Positions 1 through 7,701 of a DNA stretch of 37,071 nt are shown here, one piece after another. The notes beneath the pieces were generated by a model that was not told the DNA's origin, did not search any database, and saw nothing but the letters and a program-made list of their open reading frames with translations. The number at the start of each line of letters is the position of its first letter. Position 1 is the stretch's first letter. The position numbers and the translations under genes were made by a program. This DNA comes from Vicinamibacterales bacterium (GTDB taxonomy: Bacteria > Acidobacteriota > Vicinamibacteria > Vicinamibacterales > JAKQTR01): NCBI GenBank assembly GCA_025456345.1, contig JALOKU010000028.1:1-37071 (forward strand), in the 5' to 3' direction.

Positions 1-2040
1 GCGGCGCCCGCCGCGGCGCAGTCCCTCCCCGAGAAGTCCGACCAGGTCGTCCAGTACCGGATCAGCGTCACGCTCGACCCGGCGACGCGTCAGCTCGCGG
101 GCAAACAGACGCTGACGTGGCGGAACCCGTCCGCGACCGATGCCGTGTCCGAGCTGCAGTTCCACCTGTACTTGAACGCCTTCAAGAACACGAAGTCTAC
201 GTTCATGAAGGAGTCGGGCGGCCAGTTGCGCGGCGACGAGATGGCCAAGGACGGGTGGGGCTGGATCGACATCACGTCGATCAGGACGGCCTCCGGCGCG
301 GACCTCAAGCCCACGCTCGCGTTCATCCAGCCCGACGATGGGAACAAAGACGATCAGACGGTGATCAGGGCGACACTGCCGGAAGCCGTGCCGCCGGGCG
401 GGTCTATCACCCTCGAGATGGCGTTCACGTCGAAGCTGCCGCAGGTCTTCGCCCGGACGGGGTACAAGGACGACTTCTACCTGGTCGGCCAGTGGTTCCC
501 GAAGCTCGGCGTCTACGAGCCGGCCGGCATGCGGGGGCGCGAGACGGGCGCGTGGAACTGCCACCAGTTCCACGCCACCTCGGAGTTCTACGCGGACTTC
601 GGCAGCTACGCGGTCGACATCACCGTGCCGGGCGACTACGTCCTCGGGGCCACCGGCGAGCGGAAGAGCGAGCGGATAAACAGCAACGGCACGAAGACGT
701 ACACCTTCGAGCAGGCCGATATCCATGACTTCGCCTGGACGGCAGACCCCGACTACGTCGTCGTCAAAGCGAAGTTCTCGGCAACCGAGGACGTGACGCC
801 GGCCGAGTACGAGCGCACGGCGAAGCTGCTCGGGCGGACGCTCGACGAGGTGAAGCTGTCGGATGTCGACATCACCGTCCTGTTGCAGCCCGCGCATCGC
901 CCCCAGGCCCAGCGCCACGTCGATGCCGCGAAGGCCGGGCTGAAGTGGTTCGGCCTGTGGTACGGGCGGTATCCCTACAAGACGCTGACCGTGGTGGACC
1001 CGGCGCCCGGGGCCGGCGGCGCCGGCGGCATGGAGTACCCGACGTTCATCACCGCCGGCTCCGCGTGGATGTTCAACTACTGGCCCTTCGACAAGATCCG
1101 CGGCGTCGAAGAAGTGACCGTCCATGAGTTCGGCCACCAGTTCTGGTACGGCATGGTCGGGAGCAACGAGTTCGAGGAAGCGTGGCTCGACGAAGGCTTC
1201 AACACCTGGTCCACCAGCAAGGCGATGGTGGCGGCGTATGGCGCCGACGCGACCATCATGGAGTTCCTCGGGATCAAGATGGGCGACCGGGACATGAACC
1301 GGGCAAGCAACAATCCCACGGCCCGCTATAACCGGATCCTGGCGAAGTCCTGGGACTACACGCCGCCGGGCGTGTACAGCTTCTATTCGTACTCGAAACC
1401 CGCCCTGGTCCTGAACACCCTCGAAGGCTACCTCGGCGAGCAGACCATGGCGCGCCTGATGCGCACATACCACGAGCGATGGCGCTTCAAGCACCCGCGC
1501 AGCGAGGACTTCTTCGCGCTGGTGAACGAGGTGACCGGGCAGGACTGGAGCTGGTACTTCGACCAGGTCGTCCGCGGCACCGATATCGTGGACTACGACA
1601 TCGGGTCGGCGCGGACGAAGGCGAAGGGCACGGCGCAGGGCGTGTTCGACGAGGCCGGAGGCCGCAAAACGGTGACCGGCACCGACGCCGAGGCGAAGGA
1701 CCGCGAGATCGACCGCGCGAGGAAGCAGGTCTATGAATCGATCGTGGTCGTGCGGCGGAGCGGCGGCGTGGCGCTGCCTGTCGAGGTGGCCTTCAAGTTC
1801 GAAGGCAAGCCCGTCGAGCGGCAGACGTGGGACGGCCGCGAGCCGACGAAGATCTTCCGGTTCGAGCGGCCCGAGAAGCTCGAGTGGGCGGACGTCGATC
1901 CCGATCGCAAGATCGCGCTCGACGTGAATTGGGTGAACAACGGCAGGCGGCTCGAGCCCGACCCCCGGCCGGCGGCCAGCTGGACGGCCAGGTGGCTGTT
2001 CCTGCTGCAGAACATCTTCACCACCATCGGACTGTTGTGA
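1..2040 (+). CDS. M1 family zinc metallopeptidase, 5' end outside window
   Basis: Aminopeptidase N-type peptidase, probably secreted or periplasmic. The frame is open from base 1, and its first residues (AAPAAAQS) look like the tail of a signal peptide, so the true start lies upstream. Bases 1123-1137 encode HEFGH, and a Glu follows after exactly 18 residues inside WLDEG. Together these form the HExxH-x18-E zinc site of family M1. A GGMEY segment about 30 residues earlier corresponds to the GAMEN-type substrate-binding motif. The N-terminal half is the beta-rich M1 domain. The C-terminal region after about base 1700 is not the long helical ERAP-type domain, so this is a shorter bacterial variant. 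The last residues are hydrophobic. The next gene starts 19 nt downstream and is probably co-transcribed. The family is secure; the substrate is unknown. Confidence 0.93.
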   Translation, partial: AAPAAAQSLPEKSDQVVQYRISVTLDPATRQLAGKQTLTWRNPSATDAVSELQFHLYLNAFKNTKSTFMKESGGQLRGDEMAKDGWGWIDITSIRTASGADLKPTLAFIQPDDGNKDDQTVIRATLPEAVPPGGSITLEMAFTSKLPQVFARTGYKDDFYLVGQWFPKLGVYEPAGMRGRETGAWNCHQFHATSEFYADFGSYAVDITVPGDYVLGATGERKSERINSNGTKTYTFEQADIHDFAWTADPDYVVVKAKFSATEDVTPAEYERTAKLLGRTLDEVKLSDVDITVLLQPAHRPQAQRHVDAAKAGLKWFGLWYGRYPYKTLTVVDPAPGAGGAGGMEYPTFITAGSAWMFNYWPFDKIRGVEEVTVHEFGHQFWYGMVGSNEFEEAWLDEGFNTWSTSKAMVAAYGADATIMEFLGIKMGDRDMNRASNNPTARYNRILAKSWDYTPPGVYSFYSYSKPALVLNTLEGYLGEQTMARLMRTYHERWRFKHPRSEDFFALVNEVTGQDWSWYFDQVVRGTDIVDYDIGSARTKAKGTAQGVFDEAGGRKTVTGTDAEAKDREIDRARKQVYESIVVVRRSGGVALPVEVAFKFEGKPVERQTWDGREPTKIFRFERPEKLEWADVDPDRKIALDVNWVNNGRRLEPDPRPAASWTARWLFLLQNIFTTIGLL

Positions 2041-2059
2041 GACCGCAGGAGGCGACGTC

Positions 2060-3028
2060 ATGACGGCAAGCATCAAGGCCGGCCTGCGAGCGGCTGTCCG
2101 GCACCCGAAGCTCGTGTGGCTGCTCTGGGCATGGTACGGGCTGCTGGCGCTGGTCCCTGCGCTTCCGGCGTGGAACTGGTGGAACGGAGTGCTCGGCTCA
2201 TCTCCCGAAGCCGCGTCGGTGCTGAAGCGGTTCGATCTCGGCGTGTTCCTGGACCTGACGGCCGGCAAGGGCATCAACGGCATTGGCCTCCTGACGGGCG
2301 CGGCGGCGGCCGCCGGCGTCGTGGCGTTCGTCTCGAGTGCGTTCGCGTTCGGTGGCGTGCTCGAAGTCTTCGGCACCGAAGACGACAAGCGCTCCTTCAT
2401 GCACCGGTTCTTCCGCGGAGGCGGGCACTTCTTCTGGCGGTTCGTCCGGCTCGCGATCATGGCCGGCGTCTGCCTGGTGCTCGCGACCGGCGCCGTGTCG
2501 GCGCTCATGGCCGTAGCCACGGCGCCGATGAGCAAGTCCGAGTGGGAGCCCGCGGGTTACCTCGGAGGCGTCGCGACCATGGTGGTGCTCCTCGCCGTCG
2601 CGGCGCTGTTCCTGCTCGCGCTCGACTACGCGCGGATCCGGGTGGCGCGCGACGATTCGCGACGCATGCTGAAGGCGTATGCGTCGGGGCTGGGATTCGT
2701 CCTGCGCCGGCTGGTGACAGTCTACGGCCTGGCCATCGTGTTCGTCGCGGCGCTGGCCGTACTGGCCGGCATCTACCTGGCGTACGAGACCAACGCCCCG
2801 GCCGCGGGGACCTGGGCCGCGATTGCGGTGCTGTTCGTCATCCAGCAAGCCGTCGTGATCGGCCGGGTGTTCCTGCGCGTGGCCATGGTCGGGGCCGAAC
2901 GGCAGTTCCACGTCACGGCCCTGCCGAAGCCCGTGCCGGCTGCCGTCCCGTACACCGAGTTTGTTGCACCCGTTGCTCCAGATCCGCCGGCACCAGCCGA
3001 GCCAGAGCCGGAGCGAATTCCTACCTGA
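2060..3028 (+). CDS. Six-helix integral membrane protein of unknown function
   Basis: A 322-residue inner-membrane protein that I do not recognise as a named family. A perfect AGGAGG (2047-2052) sits 7 nt before the ATG and fixes the start. Hydrophobic segments appear at roughly residues 10-35, 75-100, 130-155, 170-190, 215-240 and 250-275. Basic stretches lie between helices (for example RIRVARDDSRRML), and the C-terminal tail of about 30 residues is Pro/Ala/Glu-rich. The layout resembles bacterial permease-like membrane proteins without catalytic motifs. The 19-nt distance from the M1 peptidase suggests one transcript, so a role alongside the peptidase is possible but unproven. Confidence 0.8.
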   Translation: MTASIKAGLRAAVRHPKLVWLLWAWYGLLALVPALPAWNWWNGVLGSSPEAASVLKRFDLGVFLDLTAGKGINGIGLLTGAAAAAGVVAFVSSAFAFGGVLEVFGTEDDKRSFMHRFFRGGGHFFWRFVRLAIMAGVCLVLATGAVSALMAVATAPMSKSEWEPAGYLGGVATMVVLLAVAALFLLALDYARIRVARDDSRRMLKAYASGLGFVLRRLVTVYGLAIVFVAALAVLAGIYLAYETNAPAAGTWAAIAVLFVIQQAVVIGRVFLRVAMVGAERQFHVTALPKPVPAAVPYTEFVAPVAPDPPAPAEPEPERIPT

Positions 3029-3083
3029 TTGCCGTGGAAATACTTTCACGCGGCGTGTAAGAGATCACCGTTACGGCGATTCG

Positions 3084-3113
3084 CGGCCCGGGAATCGTCA
3101 GGTTTCCGGGCCG
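3084..3113 (+). terminator. Hairpin after the membrane-protein gene, possible terminator
   Basis: CGGCCCGGGAA and TTTCCGGGCCG form an 11-bp stem with one G-T wobble and an 8-nt loop, 55 nt after the stop at 3028. No T-tract follows, so it may be a factor-assisted terminator. It could instead be a protein-binding palindrome belonging to the cytochrome promoter region. Confidence 0.4.
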
Positions 3114-3167
3114 GCGTCGCCTTCTCCCACCACCCTCGAAGCCGCAATGTGTGAGCGGTTTTGTAAC

Positions 3168-3193
3168 GCGAGACTGACATCTCGCTGGCGAGA
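3168..3193 (+). promoter_or_regulatory. Three GCGAGA half-sites, candidate upstream activator site
   Basis: The sequence reads GCGAGA-N6-TCTCGC-N2-GCGAGA, that is, three 6-bp half-sites in alternating orientation. The cluster is centred about 75 bp before the transcription start predicted from the sigma-54 motif at 3232-3247. This is the usual distance for a bacterial enhancer-binding protein. The half-sites are seen directly; the binding role is inferred. Confidence 0.45.
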
Positions 3194-3231
3194 AGCCCTG
3201 AAAAGCTGTGCAAGTGCGGGAAGCTCCGCCC

Positions 3232-3247
3232 TGGCGCGGGAATTGCT
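3232..3247 (+). promoter_or_regulatory. Sigma-54 (-24/-12) promoter candidate for the multihaem cytochrome
   Basis: TGGCGCG-GGAA-TTGCT matches the RpoN consensus TGGCRYR-N4-TTGCW at every defined position, with GG and GC correctly spaced. Transcription would start near 3257, leaving an untranslated leader of about 30 nt before the ATG at 3287. No competing sigma-70 pair was obvious in 3114-3286. Confidence 0.55.
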
Positions 3248-3286
3248 AGATCATCAGCACACAATCCGCGTCGGTTGGCGACAACT

Positions 3287-5572
3287 ATGCCCCCATCCCC
3301 CCTGTTGTCATTGCTGCGCTTCAGCTCGTTGTCCGTGGCCATGCTGTTCTCGGTGGCACTCACGGCCTTCGCCCAGGACGGCCAGGCGGTGTCGCCTGGC
3401 CCCCTGTCGAAAGCCCACGCGGCACTCGAGGGCGCGGGTAAATGCCAGAGCTGCCACGGGGCGGACAGGAAGGTCGCGCCGGGCCTCTGCCTGTCGTGTC
3501 ACCAGCCGATTGCCGAGCGAATCCGCGCCAAGAAGGGCGTGCATCGGGCCGTGACCGGAGCCTGCTCCGACTGCCACGTGGAGCATGGCGGCGTGGATGC
3601 CGATCTCCGGCCGCTCGACCCGGCCACATTCGACCACGCGGGAGAGACCGGGTTCGGCCTGAAGGGACGCCACGCGTCGATCGCGAAGAACTGCGCGTCG
3701 TGTCATGCGTCGCGGTCGTACTTGACCGTGTCCGCGGCATGCGCCACATGTCACACGGACGCGCATGCGGCCAAGCGCGGCAGCGCGTGCGAGACCTGCC
3801 ACACGCCCGAGGGCTGGGCCAGCGCCTCACGCGCGTTTCACAAGACCGGCCGCTTCAATCTCGAAGGCCGGCACCTCAGCGTGCCGTGCGAGAACTGCCA
3901 CATCAGCGGCGCGGTGAAGGGCACGCCGAACAAGTGCTACGACTGCCACTGGGTCCGGCGCCAGGACGACCCCTACCGGACGCGGCTTGGCGCCGACTGC
4001 GAAACCTGTCACCGGCCGGTCGGCTGGACCGCGGTCAGCTGGAATCACGGCGCGGCCACGGGCACGCCGCTGAGCCCGGCGCACCGTGCGTTGGGCTGCG
4101 ACAGTTGCCATACGAACCGCCGCTTCGACGCCGGCAGCCCATCCTGCTACTCGTGCCACGCGAAGCAGTACCAGGCAACCACGCAGCCGGCCCATCAGCC
4201 TGCCGGCTTCCCGACGCAGTGCGAGCTCTGCCACAAGCCATCGCACACCTCGTTTTCGCAGGCCCGCTTCCAGCACAGCGCGTACTACCCGCTCGCCGGC
4301 GTGCACGCCACCCAGGCCTGCGCCTCGTGCCATAAGAACAACGCCTACAAGGGCACGCCCCGCGACTGTTACGGCTGCCACCGCACCAGCTACGAGCGCA
4401 CCGCCAGCCCGAACCACGCGGCCGCCGGGTTCCCGACTACTTGCGAGTCCTGCCATCGGCCGTCGGATGCGAGCTGGAAGACGACGTTCAATCACGGCAG
4501 CGTCTACCCGCTCGCGGGCGTGCATGCCACGCAGCCCTGCACGGCCTGCCACAAGAACAACGTCTACAAGGGCACGCCGCGCGACTGTTACGGCTGTCAC
4601 CGCACGACCTACGAGCGCACCACCAGTCCAAACCACGTGTCGGCGGGGTTCCCGACTACCTGCGAGTCGTGCCACAAGGCGTCGGACCCGGGCTGGAGGG
4701 CGACGTTCAACCACAGCAGCGCCTACCCGCTGGTTGGCGTGCATGCCACGCAGCCCTGCACGGCCTGCCACAAGAACAACGTCTACAAGGGCACGCCCCG
4801 CGACTGCTACGGCTGCCACCGCACGACCTACGAGCGCACCACCAGTCCAAACCACGTGTCGGCGGGGTTCCCGACTACGTGCGAGTCGTGTCATCGGGCC
4901 TCGGATGCGAGCTGGCGCGCCACGTTCAGCCACAACTCGGTGTATCCCCTCGTCGGCGTCCACGCGACTCAGGCCTGCACGGCGTGCCACAAGAACAACG
5001 TCTACAAGGGTACGCCCCGCGACTGTTACGGTTGCCACCGCACGACCTACGAGCGCACCACCCGCCCGAACCACGCCGCCGCAGGCTTCCCGACGTCGTG
5101 CGAGTCGTGCCACAGCGCCTCGTCGTCCACGTGGTCGGCGAGCTTCGATCACAACCGGTTCTTCGTCCTCGCCGGGCGCCATCTCTCGGCGGCGTGCAGT
5201 TCGTGTCACAAGAACAACGTCTATCGCGGTACGCCGCGCGACTGCTACCCGTGCCACCAGGCGCAATACGACCGCACGACGAACCCGAACCACCGGGCCG
5301 CCGGGTTCCCGACCACGTGCGAGACGTGCCACAGGAACTCGGATACGTCTTTCAACCAGGGCCGGTTCAATCACACATGGTTCCCGATCACGTCCGGGAA
5401 ACACGCCGGCCGGGCGTGCGCGGAGTGCCACACCGACCCGAACAACTACAAGGTGTTCACCTGCACGACCTGCCATACGCGGTCGAGGATGGACTCCGAG
5501 CACTCGGGCCGCGCAGGGTACCGCTACGACTCCGCTGCCTGCTACTCCTGTCACCCGACAGGCAGGACGTAG
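3287..5572 (+). CDS. Secreted 30-haem c-type cytochrome built of tri-haem modules
   Basis: Electron-transfer protein exported as apoprotein; haem is attached outside the inner membrane. A signal peptide with an AFA-Q type cleavage site and no lipobox is followed by about 730 residues holding 30 CxxCH motifs, about one per 24-25 residues. Haems 1-4 form an N-terminal part. Haems 5-28 form eight consecutive three-haem modules, and haems 29-30 close the protein. A typical 73-residue module has three CxxCH plus three conserved free His (in PNH, F[NS]H and GVH), exactly enough for bis-His ligation of all three haems. ATG 3287 is chosen because the signal peptide follows directly; a TTG at 3275 would add four residues. 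The stop codon TAG forms part of the ribosome-binding site of the barrel gene that starts 9 nt later. Family (cytochrome c3/c7-like multihaem) is secure; the role in extracellular electron transfer is inferred. Confidence 0.93.
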   Translation: MPPSPLLSLLRFSSLSVAMLFSVALTAFAQDGQAVSPGPLSKAHAALEGAGKCQSCHGADRKVAPGLCLSCHQPIAERIRAKKGVHRAVTGACSDCHVEHGGVDADLRPLDPATFDHAGETGFGLKGRHASIAKNCASCHASRSYLTVSAACATCHTDAHAAKRGSACETCHTPEGWASASRAFHKTGRFNLEGRHLSVPCENCHISGAVKGTPNKCYDCHWVRRQDDPYRTRLGADCETCHRPVGWTAVSWNHGAATGTPLSPAHRALGCDSCHTNRRFDAGSPSCYSCHAKQYQATTQPAHQPAGFPTQCELCHKPSHTSFSQARFQHSAYYPLAGVHATQACASCHKNNAYKGTPRDCYGCHRTSYERTASPNHAAAGFPTTCESCHRPSDASWKTTFNHGSVYPLAGVHATQPCTACHKNNVYKGTPRDCYGCHRTTYERTTSPNHVSAGFPTTCESCHKASDPGWRATFNHSSAYPLVGVHATQPCTACHKNNVYKGTPRDCYGCHRTTYERTTSPNHVSAGFPTTCESCHRASDASWRATFSHNSVYPLVGVHATQACTACHKNNVYKGTPRDCYGCHRTTYERTTRPNHAAAGFPTSCESCHSASSSTWSASFDHNRFFVLAGRHLSAACSSCHKNNVYRGTPRDCYPCHQAQYDRTTNPNHRAAGFPTTCETCHRNSDTSFNQGRFNHTWFPITSGKHAGRACAECHTDPNNYKVFTCTTCHTRSRMDSEHSGRAGYRYDSAACYSCHPTGRT
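3740..5461 (+). repeat. Tandem tri-haem coding repeats, 219-nt period
   Basis: The first Cys codon of successive modules falls at 3740, 3935, 4145, 4367, 4586, 4805, 5024, 5243 and 5462. The first intervals are 195, 210 and 222 nt; the last five are exactly 219 nt (73 codons). Units between 4367 and 5243 are nearly identical at DNA level (for example the stretch encoding KNNVYKGTPRDCYGCHRT), whereas the outer units have diverged. This pattern suggests recent internal duplication or gene conversion of the central units. Confidence 0.9.
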
Positions 5573-5581
5573 GAGCCGCCG

Positions 5582-6967
5582 ATGAGAGCACGCCTCCTGA
5601 TCACCGTCGTCGCGCTCGCGGCCGGCATCACGGCCGCGGCCCTGCCCGCATCCGCCCAGTCGCAGGCGCAGAATCCACAGCCCCCCGTGGCGGCGGCTTC
5701 GCCTGCGCCGGTTCAGGTGACATCATCGATCCCGCGATGGGCCCGGGTGTCGTTCTTCGTCAACGCCGCATCGATGACCGGCGCCGACGGCTCGACTTCG
5801 TCATTCAGCGAAATCGTGACCAACGTCTCCGCCCAGTCGGTTCAGCACACGGGCAACGGATTCGAGTACGGTCTCGATGCGCGGTTTGGCGCGTATCCGT
5901 CCGCGGACGAGCGCGATCCCCGGACGTCGGTGTACGACGCGTACGTCGGGCAGCGCCTGATGGAGGGCCGCCTGCTCGTGAAGGCCGGACAGATGTGGCT
6001 GAACGATCTCGGCGGCCTCGGGTCGGTCGGCGGCGGACTGGTCGAGTACCGGCAGAGCGCGGAGACGTCCCGGCTTCGCTGGAGGGCTGGCGGCTTCGGC
6101 GGCGTGGAGCCGGAGATCATGAACTTCGGCTACGTCTCCGGGGTCAAGAAGTTCGGCGGCTACTTCGCCCTGGACGGAAACGGCGCACAGCGCAGCGTCG
6201 TCGGCTACGTCAATGTCCGCAACGAGGACCTGACCGAGCGCTCCGTGATTTCGTTCACGAACTACATCCCTGTCAAGCAATCCGTGTTCATCTACCAGGC
6301 AGCCGAGGTTGATCTCACCGGCCCTGGCGGAGAGGGCTCGGGCGGGCTGACGTATTTCTTCATCAACGGACGAGTCGCGCCGGCGAAGCGCGCCGACGTC
6401 CAGGTGACGTACCACCGGGGCCGTTCCGTCGACGCGCGGTCGATTACTGACGACCTGCTGAATGGCCGTCCGGTCCCCTCGAAGACGCTTGACGGGTTTC
6501 TCTTCGAGTCCATCGGCGCGCGGGTGACGGTCGAGGTGGCGAAGGGCTTCCGGGTGTTCGGGGGCTACGGGCAGGACAAGAACGATCGGGACGCAGACGC
6601 CATGAACCGCCTGTCGTTCGGCGTGTATTCGTCGAACCTGTTCGGCACGGGCGTGGACGTCAACGTCACCGACTACCGGTATACGCGGGGATCGGCGTCT
6701 TCATACGATTCGTGGTACGTGTCCGCCGGCCGGTCCTTTGGCTCGCGGCTCTACCTGTCAGGCGAGTACACGACGTCGCTCTCCGTGCTTCGGTACGCGC
6801 GGGGAGACGGGTTCCTCGTCGAAAGCCGGCCGCACACCGACCGCTTCGGCGCCTCCGCCAACATCTATCTCTCGCGGACCCTGTCGCTGCTGGTGGTCGC
6901 CGACTACACGCGCGACGAGGAGTACAAGGAAACGCGCCTCCTGTCTGGCCTTTCTGTCCGCTTCTGA
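5582..6967 (+). CDS. Outer-membrane beta-barrel protein paired with the multihaem cytochrome
   Basis: A 461-residue porin-like protein. The signal peptide ends in ASAQ, followed by a short Ala/Pro/Gln-rich linker. After about residue 50 it shows alternating amphipathic strands (for example VSFFVNAAS, LYLSGEYTTS) and Gly/Asp/Asn-rich turns, and it ends in Phe (LSGLSVRF), the usual C-terminal signature for the BAM machinery. It has no CxxCH and no obvious plug domain. GGAG (5572-5575, overlapping the cytochrome stop) lies 6 nt before the ATG, so the two genes are translated in tandem. Context suggests a barrel sheathing, anchoring or exporting the cytochrome, as in porin-cytochrome conduits. 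It is not recognisably MtrB or OmbB. The barrel assignment is good; the function is inferred. Confidence 0.8.
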   Translation: MRARLLITVVALAAGITAAALPASAQSQAQNPQPPVAAASPAPVQVTSSIPRWARVSFFVNAASMTGADGSTSSFSEIVTNVSAQSVQHTGNGFEYGLDARFGAYPSADERDPRTSVYDAYVGQRLMEGRLLVKAGQMWLNDLGGLGSVGGGLVEYRQSAETSRLRWRAGGFGGVEPEIMNFGYVSGVKKFGGYFALDGNGAQRSVVGYVNVRNEDLTERSVISFTNYIPVKQSVFIYQAAEVDLTGPGGEGSGGLTYFFINGRVAPAKRADVQVTYHRGRSVDARSITDDLLNGRPVPSKTLDGFLFESIGARVTVEVAKGFRVFGGYGQDKNDRDADAMNRLSFGVYSSNLFGTGVDVNVTDYRYTRGSASSYDSWYVSAGRSFGSRLYLSGEYTTSLSVLRYARGDGFLVESRPHTDRFGASANIYLSRTLSLLVVADYTRDEEYKETRLLSGLSVRF

Positions 6968-6975
6968 TGGTGCAG

Positions 6976-7018
6976 TGGGGTCAGACACCATTCACACACT
7001 GAACGGTGTCTGATCCCA
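6976..7018. repeat. REP-like palindrome between convergent genes
   Basis: TGGGGTCAGACACC and GGTGTCTGATCCCA form a 14-bp inverted repeat with a single G-T wobble around a 15-nt loop. It fills almost all of the 53-nt gap between the barrel gene and the LysE gene, whose ends face each other. It could act as a two-way transcription stop. The GGGGTC outer end resembles the element at 33175-33290, suggesting a dispersed palindromic repeat. Confidence 0.6.
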
Positions 7019-7020
7019 TT

Positions 7021-7701
7021 TCACAGCAGCAGGCGGGCGCCGAGGAGCATCAGGACTGCGCCGGTGATCCCCAGCAGTGTCCGGCGGACGGCCGGCCGGC
7101 TCATGTGCTCGGCGGCCAGGCCCACCGCCAGACCGCAGGATCCCTGCCACACGACGCTCATCGCCACGTGCGTGGCGCCGAGCACCAATGCGCGGGCCAA
7201 GTACGGGTCCTGCGGCCCGATGAACTGCGGAACGACCGTCAGGTAGAAGAGGATGACGGGAGGGTTGAGCAGGTTCGTCAGCAGCCCCCTGGCGGCAAAC
7301 TCGGTGCTCCAGTGCGGCGCGACACTCATCGCCCCGCGGGGGACTGTCCCCAAAGTGGCAGAATCAGCGACGGGGACTGTCCCCGATGCGGTGCTGGACA
7401 CCTGCGGCGCTGGGAAGCAGGCACGCCACAGGCCTCGGGCGCCGAGATACGCGAGGTAGGCGCCGCCGGCAAGGCGGACGATCGGCAGCGCGGACGGCCA
7501 GCGGTCGACGAGCGCCGACAGGCCGAACGCGGTGGATGCCGCCAGCGTGGCGTTCGCGAGACCGATGCCGACGACGGTCAACAGCGCCGCCCGCCGCCCG
7601 TGTCCGAGGGCCGTCTCGACGACCACGGCCAGCGTGGCGCCCGGCGACAGCACCAGCAGCGCGGACAGCGTGGCGAAGGCCGCGTATCGGGCGTCGAACA
7701 T
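7021..7701 (-). CDS. LysE/RhtB family exporter
   Basis: Inner-membrane exporter of amino acids or similar small metabolites, about 226 residues, slightly longer than the usual 205-210. The N-terminal part has the family pattern (LSPGATLAVVVETALGHGRRAAL), and LLTNLLNPPVILFYLTVVPQF is the typical second-half signature. About six membrane segments are present. The ATG at 7701 shares its A with the decarboxylase stop (TGATG). A GTG at 7704 would give a 4-nt GTGA overlap, so translation is coupled either way. The loop between the two halves carries extra residues SGTVPVADSATLGTVP encoded by a palindromic repeat (7339-7384). Pairing with a decarboxylase suggests export of its amine product or substrate, which is inference. 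Confidence 0.85.
   Translation of the reverse strand: MFDARYAAFATLSALLVLSPGATLAVVVETALGHGRRAALLTVVGIGLANATLAASTAFGLSALVDRWPSALPIVRLAGGAYLAYLGARGLWRACFPAPQVSSTASGTVPVADSATLGTVPRGAMSVAPHWSTEFAARGLLTNLLNPPVILFYLTVVPQFIGPQDPYLARALVLGATHVAMSVVWQGSCGLAVGLAAEHMSRPAVRRTLLGITGAVLMLLGARLLL
7339..7384. repeat. Pair of GGGGACTGTCCCC palindromes inside the LysE gene
   Basis: GGGGACTGTCCCC occurs at 7339-7351 and again at 7372-7384, 20 nt apart. The repeat is read in frame as a Gly-Thr-Val-Pro duplicate in a loop of the exporter and breaks no membrane segment. It looks like a REP-like insertion tolerated within a coding sequence. Confidence 0.6.

Noticed and set aside
1077-1319. Short minus-strand frames inside the M1 peptidase
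   Set aside because: Typical shadow frames without ribosome-binding sites or domains.
3827-5554. 575-codon minus-strand frame with periodic sequence
   Set aside because: Its periodicity is the mirror of the tri-haem repeats; no independent coding evidence.
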